From positions 62,001-126,000 of the forward strand of contig JAGOAZ010000002.1 in NCBI GenBank assembly GCA_017983675.1: a DNA stretch of 64,000 nucleotides. The letters are read 5' to 3'. The translations under genes were made by a program, and so were the position numbers. Of the stretch, positions 37,001 through 45,955 are shown piece by piece (within the stretch, counting starts at the first letter, position 1; each line of letters starts with the position of its first letter). The DNA comes from Fluviicola sp. Its GTDB lineage: Bacteria > Bacteroidota > Bacteroidia > Flavobacteriales_D > Crocinitomicaceae. The notes under the pieces were generated by a model. That model saw only the letters and a list, made by a program, of their open reading frames with translations, made no database searches and was not told the origin of the DNA.

Positions 37001-37427
37001 TAAAAGTTTAGAAAATGTGCAAGGAGATGAAGCTGAAATAGTTTTCATCAGTCTTGGATATGGAAAAGATGAAAACGGGGTATTTGCTCATCGATTTGGA
37101 CCGTTAAATCACGCAAATGGATACAAGCGATTGAATGTCTTATTAACCAGAGCCAAAGAACAACTTCATTTTTTCTCATCGGTTACTGCCAACGATTTTT
37201 CGCTATCAACGAATGAGTCGGTGAATTTATTGCGCCGTTTTTTAATGGAAATAGAAACGTATTCTGCTCATAAATCACTTGTTTTTCCTCATGATTTGAC
37301 GCCTATAAAAATAGTTGAAAATCAATTATTCCTCCAACAAATTTATGCGTCAATAACCGATGCAAACGAGTTGACAACCTTTCACCGAGTAATGAAAAGT
37401 AGGGGATGGCAACTAAACTATGTTTAA
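34065..37427 (+). CDS. Large superfamily 1 DNA/RNA helicase (DUF4011-like), no nuclease domain
   Basis: The 1120-residue protein has an N-terminal ~220-residue domain with SPIFLIPCHW, as in DUF4011-type helicases. Walker A is at residue ~240 (IQGPPGTGKSQVLTN). A ~500-residue insertion rich in Lys/Glu/Leu helices follows, then Walker B at ~815 (VVLFDEASQ), motif III (VVAGDSQQMSP), motif IV/V (NVQGDEAEIVFISLGYG) and motif VI (LNVLLTRAKEQLHFF). Related giants usually end in a PD-(D/E)XK nuclease; here only ~100 residues follow motif VI and no such motif is visible. Role unknown; nucleic-acid repair or defence are possibilities. It stands alone, 4 bases from convergent polA. Confidence 0.88.
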   Translation: MTDQRFDIQEFISALSEIPNSDLLVHLNAQHKRLLALPNELTTDLLLDHSELTARILKETKQFQKEADINTLAVANGIIEWKDDERLVQSPIFLIPCHWTLVKTTQQVQLTLLVEQTTLNPVVAKQLKEWSGCDFVLPEDAAVQDCMNAFQQFCVSYQLQVSIAPTNYLGNFHYHRFHLLRELEGIAESATTSDLIQVLLGEATPLPAKITLTEQLLTPSDNDQSTVFSAFQEHNIVIQGPPGTGKSQVLTNLLGKLLAADKKTVVVSEKKAALAVLVKQLAVHGLAPFSLLVHNQLRARDFIAQLKHSWEFLEANVERQTAVALTSHQRIAQLQQLLDRLNAADTIGGISFSKYLSLVEETPFQEVVLHSGVVSLDNWLSIKESVQKIEQKIGGLSLLKGFKPAFFNEFSGDTILDELSKLTKKLGDLFSAKKYEDFVALYEAIGRCQLIENESYKVFSTIINKPSEWKRFEQHLIGYRQIDAIIKSKESELKSWKTLPTESQYLSWIQSTGTIRNFRKKRAIKKLLIDKTIQINVALNQYESYRELIQKKEEYTTYFLSLGLTNDSSELEINYTYAKLLRKSTKETLKTVASWPIEKRQLLLAHSSTVNQFMSLVNRFFIIDETTEMSDFVLGKRQDIVSLIPVWKELQDLPSNFYHLLEKSETSTEIQAYILAANWSITTARFPELTQFNGKKLADNLQQIVADQDREMADFGRIIIAQQRKKFQQYEALLRKTSQQCSPEEKILRATLKKGKALLVKEFAKSRTHATIRELLASDAAIWIDLLCPIWLSSPNQIADHFPLRANLFDVVLFDEASQLTLPNALGALYRSNRAVVAGDSQQMSPTTFFGRNWEGHDLLHQARYYFTNCSLTHHYRSSDPALIAFSNRYFYNNKLMAYPSPLKQPAINYYFIENAAFTDRKNAIEAQQIGEKLQQIDWSKQIGIIAFSEQQLAEIWSACSLTVQQKITEGIENNTVFFKSLENVQGDEAEIVFISLGYGKDENGVFAHRFGPLNHANGYKRLNVLLTRAKEQLHFFSSVTANDFSLSTNESVNLLRRFLMEIETYSAHKSLVFPHDLTPIKIVENQLFLQQIYASITDANELTTFHRVMKSRGWQLNYV

Positions 37428-37430
37428 TTT

Positions 37431-40235
37431 TTAGTGTGCGTCCAACCAGTTTTGTGCTGTTTGAATCGCAACTTCCATTGGAACGATTAATTGAACTGCA
37501 TTTTCCATTGCTTCCGTCACTAAGGTATTCATAAGTTCAATTTCAGAAACGTGTACATCAAAAACCAATTCATCGTGCACTTGTAAAATCATTTTTGATT
37601 GAACTTGTGCAGCAGTCATTGCTTTATCGACTGCAACCATAGCGAGTTTTACTATATCTGCCGCAGAACCCTGAATAGGCGCATTGACAGCATTTCGTTC
37701 AGCAAACCCTCTGACAACAGCATTGCCAGAATTAATATCTGGTAAATAACGTCTGCGTTGCATGATCGTTTCAACAAATCCATTTTCACGTGCATTTTTC
37801 ACAGCATTATCCATGTACGATTTAATCGTATTGTATTGTGCAAAGTAAGCATCAATGATTTGTTTAGCCTCAGTTCGACTGATTCCTAAGTTTTGTGATA
37901 AGCCAAAGGCAGATTGTCCGTAAATTATTCCGAAGTTGACGGCTTTCGCTGCGCTACGTTGTTCTTTTGTAACATCTTCGAGCGCAACATGAAAGACTTT
38001 CGCAGCTGTAGCTTTATGAATATCGACTTTATCGCGGAATGCTTGAATCATGTTGTCATCATTTGCAAGTGCTGCAATAATGCGTAATTCAATTTGAGAA
38101 TAATCAGCCGCCATTAATACAAAGTCACTGTTTCTAGCAATAAATGCGCGTCTTATTTCTTTTCCTCTTTCCGTTCGAATAGGAATATTTTGCAAATTAG
38201 GATTATTCGAACTCAATCGCCCAGTTGCAGTAACTGTTTGCATGTAACTGGTATGAACGCGACCATCAATTGGATCACAAAGCGTTGGTAATGGATCGAC
38301 ATACGTAGATTTCAATTTCTTCATTTGTCGATAATCCAAAATATGGCCAATAATTGGGTGATCATTTTTGTGTTGTAATAAAATATCTTCAGATGTTGCG
38401 TATTGTCCCGTTTTTGTTTTTTTTGCTTTCGCTGAGATCTTAAGTTGATCGAACAAAACTTCACCTAATTGTTTCGGTGAATCGATGTTGAAATCCATGC
38501 CAGCAAGCTCTTTGATAGTGATTTCTAAAGCAGCTGTTTCCTTCGCTAATTGCGCTGAATAAGCATTTAAATGTGCAGTATCGATTGCAATTCCAGCTTC
38601 CTCCATTTTTGCTAATATTGGAACGAGTGGCATTTCCATGTTCCAAAACAAATCGCTTAGGTGTTCTTTTTCGATTTGAGGTGCAAATAATTGTTTGAGT
38701 TGAAAAGTAATATCTGCATCTTCGCATGCATAATCAACTATTTCCTCGGGTTTCAAGTCACCCATATTTCCTTGGTTTTTCCCTTTTTTTCCAATCAAAT
38801 CTTCAATACTAATTGGTTGGTAATTCAAGTAATATTGAGCTAAGAAGTCCATTCCTTGTTTTGATTCAGGTTGTATCAAATAATGGGCAATCATGGTATC
38901 AAATAATGGACCATTGATGGAAATTCCGTAACGATGCAGCACTTGCATATCGTATTTCATGTTGTGAGCTATTTTTTCAATAGTTTCATTTTCAAAAAAC
39001 TGACGAAATTCATCAACTATCTGTTGTGCTTCTTCACGGATCAGCGGAACAGCTACATAATAGGCTTCGCGTTCTAGGAACGAAAAAGACAGGCCTACTA
39101 AATCGGCATGTAGGGCATTGATGCTTGTCGTTTCTGTATCAAAACAAACCGATTTTTCATTCAATAATTTTGTTAGTAAAGCTTTACGTTCTTCTGGTAA
39201 AGTTACCAAATGATAGCTTGGTTTTTCAGTGGCAATTGTTTTTAATCCACTTGTAACTTGTGCTTGTTGAACGTCAACCAAACTTTGCGTTCCAAATAAA
39301 TCTAATTGTCCGTCTGCATCCAAAGGTTGAGCTGAAATGACAATTTCCTCTCCAATTACACGTTTTGCTAGATTTCTAAATTCTAATTCGGTAAACACTT
39401 CTTTGATTAATTCAGGATCGGGAGCATCGAGATTTAAATCGATTGGATCAAAAGGAATAGGGGAGTCAATAACAATCGTTGCTAACATTTTTGAAAGTCG
39501 CCCTTGTTCTTCAAAAGCAATGACGTTTTCTTTCATTTTTCCTTTCAAATCATCCGTATGTTTGAACAATTCTTCCATTGAACCATATTCGCTAATCAAT
39601 TTCTTAGCAGTTTTTTCTCCGATACCTGGAATTCCAGGGATGTTATCAGCAGCATCTCCCCATAAACCTAAAATATCGATTACCTGTAGCGGATTTTCCA
39701 CTTCAAATTTTTCACGAACTTCGTCTATGCCCATGATCGATGGACCATCACCACCTCTTCCTGGTTTATAGATAAATATTTTTTCGGTTACTAATTGCGC
39801 GAAATCTTTATCTGGCGTCATCATGTAAGTGATAAATCCTTCTTGTTCGGCTTTTTTCGCTAATGTGCCTATCAAATCATCTGCTTCAAAACCAGCTAAT
39901 TGTAACGTTGGAATATGAAAAGCATGCAATATTTTTTTGATAGGATCTATCATATTGCGAATATCTTCCGGCATTTCTTCGCGGTGGGCTTTGTATGCTT
40001 CGTATTCTGCTGTTCGGTTCGTTGCTCCACCTGGTGCATCAAAAACAACGGCAATATGAGTTGGTTTTTCTTTGGTAATGATATCGATTAACGCATTTGT
40101 AAAACCAAAAGCAGCTGAAGTGTTTTGTCCTTTTGAATTAATGCGCGGATTTTTCGCAAATGCAAAATAAGCACGATAAATTAAGGCAAAAGCATCTAAT
40201 AGAAAGAGTTTTTTATCAACTTGAGGAGTGAGCAT
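37431..40235 (-). CDS. polA: DNA polymerase I
   Basis: The 934 residues hold three domains. The 5'-3' exonuclease is at the N-terminus (FEADDLIGTLA and GLWGDAADNIPGIPGIGEKTA). The 3'-5' proofreading domain (~350-540) keeps its acidic residues: CFDTETTS, NMKYDMQVL, CEDADITFQL. The polymerase domain has motif A (AADYSQIELRIIA), motif B (KAVNFGIIYGQSAFG) and motif C (LQVHDELVFDV). It fills gaps in repair and Okazaki fragment processing. Proofreading looks intact, unlike in some lineages. Confidence 0.97.
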   Translation of the reverse strand: MLTPQVDKKLFLLDAFALIYRAYFAFAKNPRINSKGQNTSAAFGFTNALIDIITKEKPTHIAVVFDAPGGATNRTAEYEAYKAHREEMPEDIRNMIDPIKKILHAFHIPTLQLAGFEADDLIGTLAKKAEQEGFITYMMTPDKDFAQLVTEKIFIYKPGRGGDGPSIMGIDEVREKFEVENPLQVIDILGLWGDAADNIPGIPGIGEKTAKKLISEYGSMEELFKHTDDLKGKMKENVIAFEEQGRLSKMLATIVIDSPIPFDPIDLNLDAPDPELIKEVFTELEFRNLAKRVIGEEIVISAQPLDADGQLDLFGTQSLVDVQQAQVTSGLKTIATEKPSYHLVTLPEERKALLTKLLNEKSVCFDTETTSINALHADLVGLSFSFLEREAYYVAVPLIREEAQQIVDEFRQFFENETIEKIAHNMKYDMQVLHRYGISINGPLFDTMIAHYLIQPESKQGMDFLAQYYLNYQPISIEDLIGKKGKNQGNMGDLKPEEIVDYACEDADITFQLKQLFAPQIEKEHLSDLFWNMEMPLVPILAKMEEAGIAIDTAHLNAYSAQLAKETAALEITIKELAGMDFNIDSPKQLGEVLFDQLKISAKAKKTKTGQYATSEDILLQHKNDHPIIGHILDYRQMKKLKSTYVDPLPTLCDPIDGRVHTSYMQTVTATGRLSSNNPNLQNIPIRTERGKEIRRAFIARNSDFVLMAADYSQIELRIIAALANDDNMIQAFRDKVDIHKATAAKVFHVALEDVTKEQRSAAKAVNFGIIYGQSAFGLSQNLGISRTEAKQIIDAYFAQYNTIKSYMDNAVKNARENGFVETIMQRRRYLPDINSGNAVVRGFAERNAVNAPIQGSAADIVKLAMVAVDKAMTAAQVQSKMILQVHDELVFDVHVSEIELMNTLVTEAMENAVQLIVPMEVAIQTAQNWLDAH

Positions 40236-40378
40236 AGTATAAAATATGAACTACAAGATTACAAAAAAAAGTGCTGTTTCACACTATTAACGCCTTGCTA
40301 AATCTCAAAAAAACCAATAGTAACATTTTGTTTTTAATAACTAAAATGCAGCGCAAAAAATTGCATTGTGGCATGTTC

Positions 40379-40386
40379 TAAATTTG
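40379..40386 (+). promoter_or_regulatory. -7 box of the beta-propeller gene, abutting the start codon
   Basis: TAAATTTG matches TAnnTTTG exactly and ends 4 bases before the ATG at 40391. TTG at 40361-40363 gives a 15-base spacer. A leaderless transcript is predicted. Confidence 0.5.
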
Positions 40387-40390
40387 ATGT

Positions 40391-42001
40391 ATGATTAAAA
40401 AAGCACTTAAACTAGCACTTACCTACTTATTCATTTTTACTGCCGGTTATTTTTTAACGGGTATGGGCTTGTCTGCTTTTAAAGAAAAAACGGTTGTAAC
40501 AACTTTTTACTCGGGTAAAAGTGCTGAAAAAAAAGAAGTTTGGGAAGAACGCGAAGTCTTGCCTTTGTCCGAAAGTTCACTTGAATATCAGTTGCTTGGA
40601 GATACCACTGCAACCAATGAGAAAGTTATTTTTACCGATGATTATGCTTCTGAAAACGGTGTTTTTTGTTTTCGTGGTAATCCACAACGTAACAGCCCAA
40701 CAAGAGGTGTTTTGAATAAACGACCAACACGGATAAAGGTTTTATGGGAGTTTGAAACAGAACAAGACAACCGTAAAACAAAATTTGGAACCTGGGGTGG
40801 AGGAACAGGTTGGACAGGTCAGCCTTTATTGGTGAAGTGGCCCCAAAACACAAAAGAACAATTAGCAGCTATAACACCTGAATTTAGAAATGAAAAAGAT
40901 GCTACAGAAGTAATTATTGGTTCTTTGTGTGGTAAAGTTTACTTTTTGAATTTACTCACGGGTAAAATAACACGCCCAGCCTTATCCATCAATAATCCTA
41001 TCAAAGGAACCGTTTCCGTAGATCCACGGATGAATGGATTATTGTATGTTGGACAAGGTATACCAAATGGAGAACGATTTGGATCATATGTGTTTGATAT
41101 GTTTTCTGGGAAAGAAGTGTTTTATCGGGCTGGTTTAGATAAAACTGCACACAGAAAATGGGGTGCTTTTGATAGTAACCCGTTGATTGATCCGAAAACT
41201 GGTTATTGGTTTCAACCTGCAGAAAATGGGCAGATTTATAAAACGAAAGTGACGAATAAATCACAAATCAGTAACACAGTAAAATTCAATTATAAAACTG
41301 CAAAAGATTCCAAATTAGGAATTGAATCTAGTTTTGCTGCTTGGAATAATCTTGGGTTTTTTGGTGACAATAGTGGTAATGTGTTTTGCGTTGATTTGAT
41401 TTCGATGAAACCTATGTGGAGCATCAACAACTATGATGATACAGATGCTTCGATGGTCATTGACGTTGAGAACAAACAACCCTTTTTATATATAGCAAAT
41501 GAAGTAGATAAACAAGGCGCTGAAGGAACGGCATACATTCGAAAAATTAATGCCTTAACTGGAAAAGAAGTTTGGTCGCATGCAAAAACTTGTTATGGTT
41601 CTAAATTAGGTGGAAAAACAAATTCTGGTGGCGTTTTAGCAACAATATTAACGGGTAAAAAACGCGCAAGTAAATTGGTTTACGGTATTTATTCGCGCGT
41701 TGACGAAAAAAATCGCGGGGAATTTGTAGCCATTAATAAAGAAACTGGAAAAGTTCAATTTAGCATATTAATGGATAATTATAGTTGGGCATCACCAATC
41801 GATTTATACGATAAAAAAGGAAATTGTTATGTGTTTTTCACGGATGTTTATGGAACGATTTATCTAATTGATGGTGTTAGTGGCAAGCTCATTATTAAAC
41901 AAAAAATGGATGCGATTTGGGAATCATCTCCTGTTGCATGGGGGAATAAAATCATCTTAGGAAGTAGAGGAAACAAAATCTTTGGTTTTGAGTTGTTTTA
42001 A
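40391..42001 (+). CDS. PQQ-like beta-propeller repeat protein, membrane-anchored
   Basis: The 536 residues begin with a hydrophobic signal/anchor (about 7-26, LALTYLFIFTAGYFLTGMG). The body repeats the four-stranded pattern of PQQ/BamB-type propellers: Trp- and Gly-rich strands such as KVLWEFETEQ, GKVYFLNLLTGK, GNVFCVDLISM, KINALTGKEVWSH and GTIYLIDGVSGK. It is probably periplasmic, but I cannot tell whether it is an enzyme or a scaffold; the metal and cofactor ligands of true PQQ dehydrogenases are not evident. It is transcribed alone and followed by a hairpin terminator. Confidence 0.8.
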   Translation: MIKKALKLALTYLFIFTAGYFLTGMGLSAFKEKTVVTTFYSGKSAEKKEVWEEREVLPLSESSLEYQLLGDTTATNEKVIFTDDYASENGVFCFRGNPQRNSPTRGVLNKRPTRIKVLWEFETEQDNRKTKFGTWGGGTGWTGQPLLVKWPQNTKEQLAAITPEFRNEKDATEVIIGSLCGKVYFLNLLTGKITRPALSINNPIKGTVSVDPRMNGLLYVGQGIPNGERFGSYVFDMFSGKEVFYRAGLDKTAHRKWGAFDSNPLIDPKTGYWFQPAENGQIYKTKVTNKSQISNTVKFNYKTAKDSKLGIESSFAAWNNLGFFGDNSGNVFCVDLISMKPMWSINNYDDTDASMVIDVENKQPFLYIANEVDKQGAEGTAYIRKINALTGKEVWSHAKTCYGSKLGGKTNSGGVLATILTGKKRASKLVYGIYSRVDEKNRGEFVAINKETGKVQFSILMDNYSWASPIDLYDKKGNCYVFFTDVYGTIYLIDGVSGKLIIKQKMDAIWESSPVAWGNKIILGSRGNKIFGFELF

Positions 42002-42151
42002 CTACGTACATTTTTTTGAAATTTATACGTATAAACAACTATTTATAAGTGCTATTAGGGATGATGAGCAGAAAGCAATTTAATTTTTCATCATCTTTGT
42101 AATGCAATAATTTGTACATCTTAGCTATAAGATTGGTAGTAGTATTAGGTT

Positions 42152-42182
42152 AAAAGGTGGGTTTTTTTAAACCTGCCTTTTT
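42152..42182 (+). terminator. Terminator of the beta-propeller gene
   Basis: AAAAGGTGGGTTT pairs with AAACCTGCCTTTT, with two G-U wobbles, and ends in a T-run. The rest of the gap 42002-42207 shows nothing I can name. Confidence 0.75.
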
Positions 42183-42207
42183 AAATTTTATAGAGTCTGT
42201 TTCCAGC

Positions 42208-43047
42208 TTATTTTTTGTCATCTACAATAATTACATAGTCTGCCAGATAACTATCACGTTTGTGTTTAAATTCTGATTTTTTAATGACTGCGATGGTTGC
42301 AATTTTTGTTTTTGGGCGATAATGATTGATGTACCAATAAATTCCTTGGTAATAATTGGAGTGAAAAGAACCATTGAAATGCAAGACATGTTGGTGTGTT
42401 TTTAATGCTTGGGCTATATTCCAGCCCATTGTGGCATCCTTGATCGCTTGCGCTAATGCAAAATTTATTCCAGATGCATGCATGTCAATTCCCATTTGTA
42501 TGCATTCTTTGTATTGGCTTAACGTTGAATCAAATGCAAAAGGCAAGGGACAAATGAATGCACGTTCTTTTTCTGTGAGTGTATCTAATGATTGAATCCC
42601 TTTTTTAAAGACCATTGAAGCAAATTTTCTCGGGATGTTTGTTGCGTAATATGGAATTCCATTTTCTTGTGCAAATCGTAGCGTTGGGTAGTAATCACTT
42701 AAAAAGTTACTCCATAATTTAGTGGAGTCAGTCAACGCTTTTAAATTACCTGTCTCCAAAAACTGTTGTAAATAGGTAGCTTGATGTGTTTCAAACATTT
42801 CTGCTCCGAGAGAAAATGACTGCGGAAAAAGTTGAAATAAATCACGCGATAATTCGTATTCAAGAATATGAGCGATGGAATCATCATGTAATTCACCAAA
42901 TAGCACAACCTCTTTTTTAGACAATTGCTTGACAAGCTTTTCATAACTGATAACACGCTCTTTTGCATGAATAGTATATCCTACGTTTTCTTGTCCAAAA
43001 ATTGAGCTACTAAGTAGCAAGCAAGTAATTAAGATTAGTTTTTCCAT
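42208..43047 (-). CDS. ChaN-like (haem-binding uptake/Tiki superfamily) secreted protein
   Basis: The 279 residues start with a signal peptide (EKLILITCLLLSSSIFGQ). The ChaN/DUF399 signature is VLFGELHDDSIAHILEY, with Glu/His/Asp likely to bind metal or haem, and a second conserved region HVLHFNGSFHSNYYQG lies near the C-terminus. ChaN proteins are linked to haem or iron uptake; the same fold includes proteases of the Tiki/TraB type. The longer frame to 43068 is rejected because TACCTTCG lies at 43052-43059. Confidence 0.8.
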   Translation of the reverse strand: MEKLILITCLLLSSSIFGQENVGYTIHAKERVISYEKLVKQLSKKEVVLFGELHDDSIAHILEYELSRDLFQLFPQSFSLGAEMFETHQATYLQQFLETGNLKALTDSTKLWSNFLSDYYPTLRFAQENGIPYYATNIPRKFASMVFKKGIQSLDTLTEKERAFICPLPFAFDSTLSQYKECIQMGIDMHASGINFALAQAIKDATMGWNIAQALKTHQHVLHFNGSFHSNYYQGIYWYINHYRPKTKIATIAVIKKSEFKHKRDSYLADYVIIVDDKK

Positions 43048-43051
43048 GATT

Positions 43052-43059
43052 CGAAGGTA
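43052..43059 (-). promoter_or_regulatory. -7-like box of the ChaN-like gene, abutting the start codon
   Basis: On the minus strand TACCTTCG, then AATC, then ATG. It has one mismatch to TAnnTTTG and predicts a leaderless mRNA. Confidence 0.4.
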
Positions 43060-43155
43060 AACATTCAAATTAGAATAAAAAAGTAAGGTGAAAAAAGCAG
43101 TTTTTCATCCATAAAATGGGATACATTTTATGTCGGAAAAGTCAAAAAGGTTGTG

Positions 43156-43163
43156 TATTTTTG
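43156..43163 (+). promoter_or_regulatory. -7 box of the LtaS-like operon, abutting the start codon
   Basis: TATTTTTG matches TAnnTTTG exactly and ends 6 bases before the ATG at 43170. It lies inside the longer reading frame that opens at 43116, and so argues for the shorter protein. Confidence 0.5.
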
Positions 43164-43169
43164 TATGCA

Positions 43170-45071
43170 ATGAGTAAGCGTTTTCGAATACAGATCCCTG
43201 TTTATTTAAAGGTGTTGTTAGTACGCATAGCTTTTGCTTTGAGTATACTTTCGCTCACGCGATTCGTTTTCTATGTGTACAACATCGAATCGTTTACAAA
43301 TGTAAGCTCAATTGACTGGTTAACAGGTGCTTGGTTTGATTTGGTAACACTTTTTTTGTTATTACTTCCATTTATTTTAGTAAGTGCATTTCCAGTGAAT
43401 TGGCAATCGAATTTACTGGCACGCATCGTTAAAAAAGTCACGTATATTTTTCCGTTGTTAGGAATAGTTGCGCTTAACATACTTGATACCGAATATTATA
43501 ACTTTACCCAAAAGCGAAGTACTGCAGACTTGTTTGCTATCGTATCTGCTGGAAACGATGTTGCACAATTGTTAACGAGTTTTATTGCTGATTTTTGGAT
43601 GTTGATCCTGATTTTTGGCGCCTTTGCTTTTTTTGTTTTTTGGGTATATCAACGCACTGAAAAGCTGTTTTCTTCCAAAAATTCTAGTTCAATTTCAACG
43701 AAAAGTCAATTGTTCTTGTTTGTGTTGATTCTTCCAATCACTGTGTTGATAGGACGTGGGGGCACGAGTTTAAAACCAATTTCACCGATTGATGCGACCT
43801 TGTATACAGAACCTCAAAATACAGCATTGGTTTTGAATTCAGCTTTTACTTTTTTGAAATCCTATGGAAAAGCAGATTTAATTGAAAAAAAGTACTTTAC
43901 GGAAAAACAATTAAAATTATTGGTTAATCCGCGAAAAAAAACGCAGCCAGCTCACTTACTACCTGCAAAAACGAATGTGATGATTATCATGCTCGAAAGC
44001 TTTGGAAATGAATGGGTAGGAGCATTCAATAATGGACAAACGTATACGCCGTTTTTCGATTCGTTGATCGAGCAAAGTTGGACTTTTGAAAATGGTATTT
44101 CGAATGGAAAAAAATCAATCGAAGCGGTTCCAACTATTCTTGCGTCGATGCCTACATGGATGGACAATCCTTATATTTCCTCTGCTTATGGCGGGAATGA
44201 TGTGGAATCGTTACCAATTCTCTTAAAGAGAGAAGGCTATTCTTCTGCGTTTTATCATGGTGCTACGAATGGTTCGATGCGCTTTAATAGTTTTGCTAAA
44301 AAAATGGGATTTGATCAGTATGTTGGTCGAACAGAATACAACAACGATGCACATTTTGATAAAACTTGGGGGATATTAGATGAATATTTTAATCCATGGA
44401 CAGCACAACAAATCAGTAAATTGAAAGCTCCGTTTTGTGCGACCTTGTTTACCTTATCTTCACATCATCCTTATTTTGTTCCAAAAAAGTGGCGCAAAAC
44501 ATTAAAAAGTGGACCGCATCCCATTTGCCGCAGTATTCAGTATGGCGACATGAGTTTGAAACTTTTCTTCGAACAAGCCAAAAAAGAAGCATGGTATAAA
44601 AATACGTTATTCGTTCTTGTTGCCGACCACACGCCATCAACTGCAAGTAAGCTTTATAGTTTGCGAACACAGATGTACAAAATTCCTATTGTGTTTTTCG
44701 ATCCACAAGGGCGATTGCCGAAACGCAAAGAAAAAGTTATTTTTCAGCAATTAGATATCCTGCCAACCGTTCTTGATTTACTGAATGTGTCGACCGATTA
44801 TTATGCATTCGGGAACTCGTTTTATGCGCCATCAAAACGCGAAGCACTAGCCTATTTAGAAGGAACATATTATTATTTTTCAGGAAAAAAATTGTTGTAT
44901 TTTTCGAATGATCGACCAACTCACTTAGTGAATTTCACTACAAATAATTTACAACCTGCCAACGAATTAAAACGTTATCCAAAAGAGGTGGCGCGAATGT
45001 CTCTCAGAACAAAAGCGCTCATTCAACGATATAATTCAGATTTGATTCATAATAAAACGCGTGTTCCATGA
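43170..45071 (+). CDS. LtaS-like sulfatase-family phosphoglycerol/phosphoethanolamine transferase
   Basis: The 633-residue protein has about five N-terminal membrane helices (to ~residue 210) and then an extracytoplasmic alkaline-phosphatase-fold domain. Metal-site motifs are NVMIIMLESFGNEW (Glu), the nucleophile region NGKKSIEAVPTIL (a Ser where LtaS has Thr), and VADHTPS (Asp-His). LtaS moves glycerol-phosphate from phosphatidylglycerol, releasing diacylglycerol. A Gram-negative organism has no lipoteichoic acid, so the acceptor may be a lipid, glycan or capsule. The next gene, a lipid kinase, overlaps by 4 bases and may recycle the diacylglycerol. Confidence 0.85.
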   Translation: MSKRFRIQIPVYLKVLLVRIAFALSILSLTRFVFYVYNIESFTNVSSIDWLTGAWFDLVTLFLLLLPFILVSAFPVNWQSNLLARIVKKVTYIFPLLGIVALNILDTEYYNFTQKRSTADLFAIVSAGNDVAQLLTSFIADFWMLILIFGAFAFFVFWVYQRTEKLFSSKNSSSISTKSQLFLFVLILPITVLIGRGGTSLKPISPIDATLYTEPQNTALVLNSAFTFLKSYGKADLIEKKYFTEKQLKLLVNPRKKTQPAHLLPAKTNVMIIMLESFGNEWVGAFNNGQTYTPFFDSLIEQSWTFENGISNGKKSIEAVPTILASMPTWMDNPYISSAYGGNDVESLPILLKREGYSSAFYHGATNGSMRFNSFAKKMGFDQYVGRTEYNNDAHFDKTWGILDEYFNPWTAQQISKLKAPFCATLFTLSSHHPYFVPKKWRKTLKSGPHPICRSIQYGDMSLKLFFEQAKKEAWYKNTLFVLVADHTPSTASKLYSLRTQMYKIPIVFFDPQGRLPKRKEKVIFQQLDILPTVLDLLNVSTDYYAFGNSFYAPSKREALAYLEGTYYYFSGKKLLYFSNDRPTHLVNFTTNNLQPANELKRYPKEVARMSLRTKALIQRYNSDLIHNKTRVP

Positions 45072-45949
45072 AAAAGAAGATTCGTTTTATCATTAATCCC
45101 ATTTCGGGTGGCGTAAAAAAAGCCAAAGTTCCTCAAATGATTGAAGAACATTTGGATCATTCGCTATTTGATTATGATATCGCTATTACGCAGTACAAAA
45201 AACACGCAAAATCAATAGCGGCAGAATCTGCTTTAGAGGGAATTGATATCGTTTGTGCAGTTGGTGGAGATGGTTCAGTTCATGAAGTTGGCACAGCATT
45301 AATTGGCACAAAATGTCATTTAGCTATTATTCCAACTGGTTCGGGAAATGGTCTTGCAAGACATTTAAAAATTCCATTAAAAACGCCGCTGGCAATTCAG
45401 AACATCAATCAACTGAACAGCTTGTGTATGGATACTGGATTGGCCAATGACAAGCCTTTTTTAGGAGTTGGAGGATATGGTTTCGATGCGTTTATTGCAA
45501 AACGTTTTGATGAATACCACATTCGTGGATTTTGGGGATATACGCAATTAATTTACGAGGAATATTTTTCGTATAATCCCAGAAAGATGAAGATTGAAAT
45601 CAATGGAGAAATAATAAAAGGTCACTTTTTATTATGTTCTGTTGCAAATTCATCTGAATTTGGAAATGGTTTCTGTATTTCACCAAAGTCAACTGTCGTT
45701 GATGGAAAGATGGAATTGGTTTTACTTTCGAAATTTTCATGGTTCCGTACTATTGGCGTATTGAGTCGCTTTTTTATGAAACGTATAGAAGGGTCAAAAT
45801 ACATTCAAATCAAACCGTTTGAAAAAGCGCGAATAATCTTAGAAGAACCATTAGCACATTATGATGGTGAACCGTTTTATGTGCGTAATGAAATTAACAT
45901 TCAAGTTGTACCAAGCAGTTTATTGGTGCTTTCTGGAAAATACAAATAA
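45068..45949 (+). CDS. Diacylglycerol/lipid kinase (YegS/BmrU type)
   Basis: The 293-residue enzyme has the DAGK catalytic motif CAVGGDGSVHEVGTAL and the loop PTGSGNGLARHLKIP, both fully conserved. It phosphorylates a lipid hydroxyl, most likely diacylglycerol, in the cytoplasmic leaflet. Its ATG overlaps the stop of the LtaS-like gene (ATGA), indicating translational coupling and a shared pathway. The DUF1569 gene begins 6 bases after it. Confidence 0.9.
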   Translation: MKKKIRFIINPISGGVKKAKVPQMIEEHLDHSLFDYDIAITQYKKHAKSIAAESALEGIDIVCAVGGDGSVHEVGTALIGTKCHLAIIPTGSGNGLARHLKIPLKTPLAIQNINQLNSLCMDTGLANDKPFLGVGGYGFDAFIAKRFDEYHIRGFWGYTQLIYEEYFSYNPRKMKIEINGEIIKGHFLLCSVANSSEFGNGFCISPKSTVVDGKMELVLLSKFSWFRTIGVLSRFFMKRIEGSKYIQIKPFEKARIILEEPLAHYDGEPFYVRNEINIQVVPSSLLVLSGKYK

Positions 45950-45955
45950 CAAAAG

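Noticed and set aside
34065-37427. Helicase as part of a known multi-gene phage-defence island
   Set aside because: The neighbours are metabolic and replication genes; no nuclease, methylase, protease or mobile element flanks it.
39337-39771. Plus-strand 144-residue ORF inside polA
   Set aside because: It lies wholly opposite well-conserved polA coding sequence, with no promoter box and no family resemblance.
43116-43169. Longer N-terminus of the LtaS-like protein
   Set aside because: The exact -7 box at 43156-43163 lies within it, and the added 18 residues are not membrane- or signal-like.
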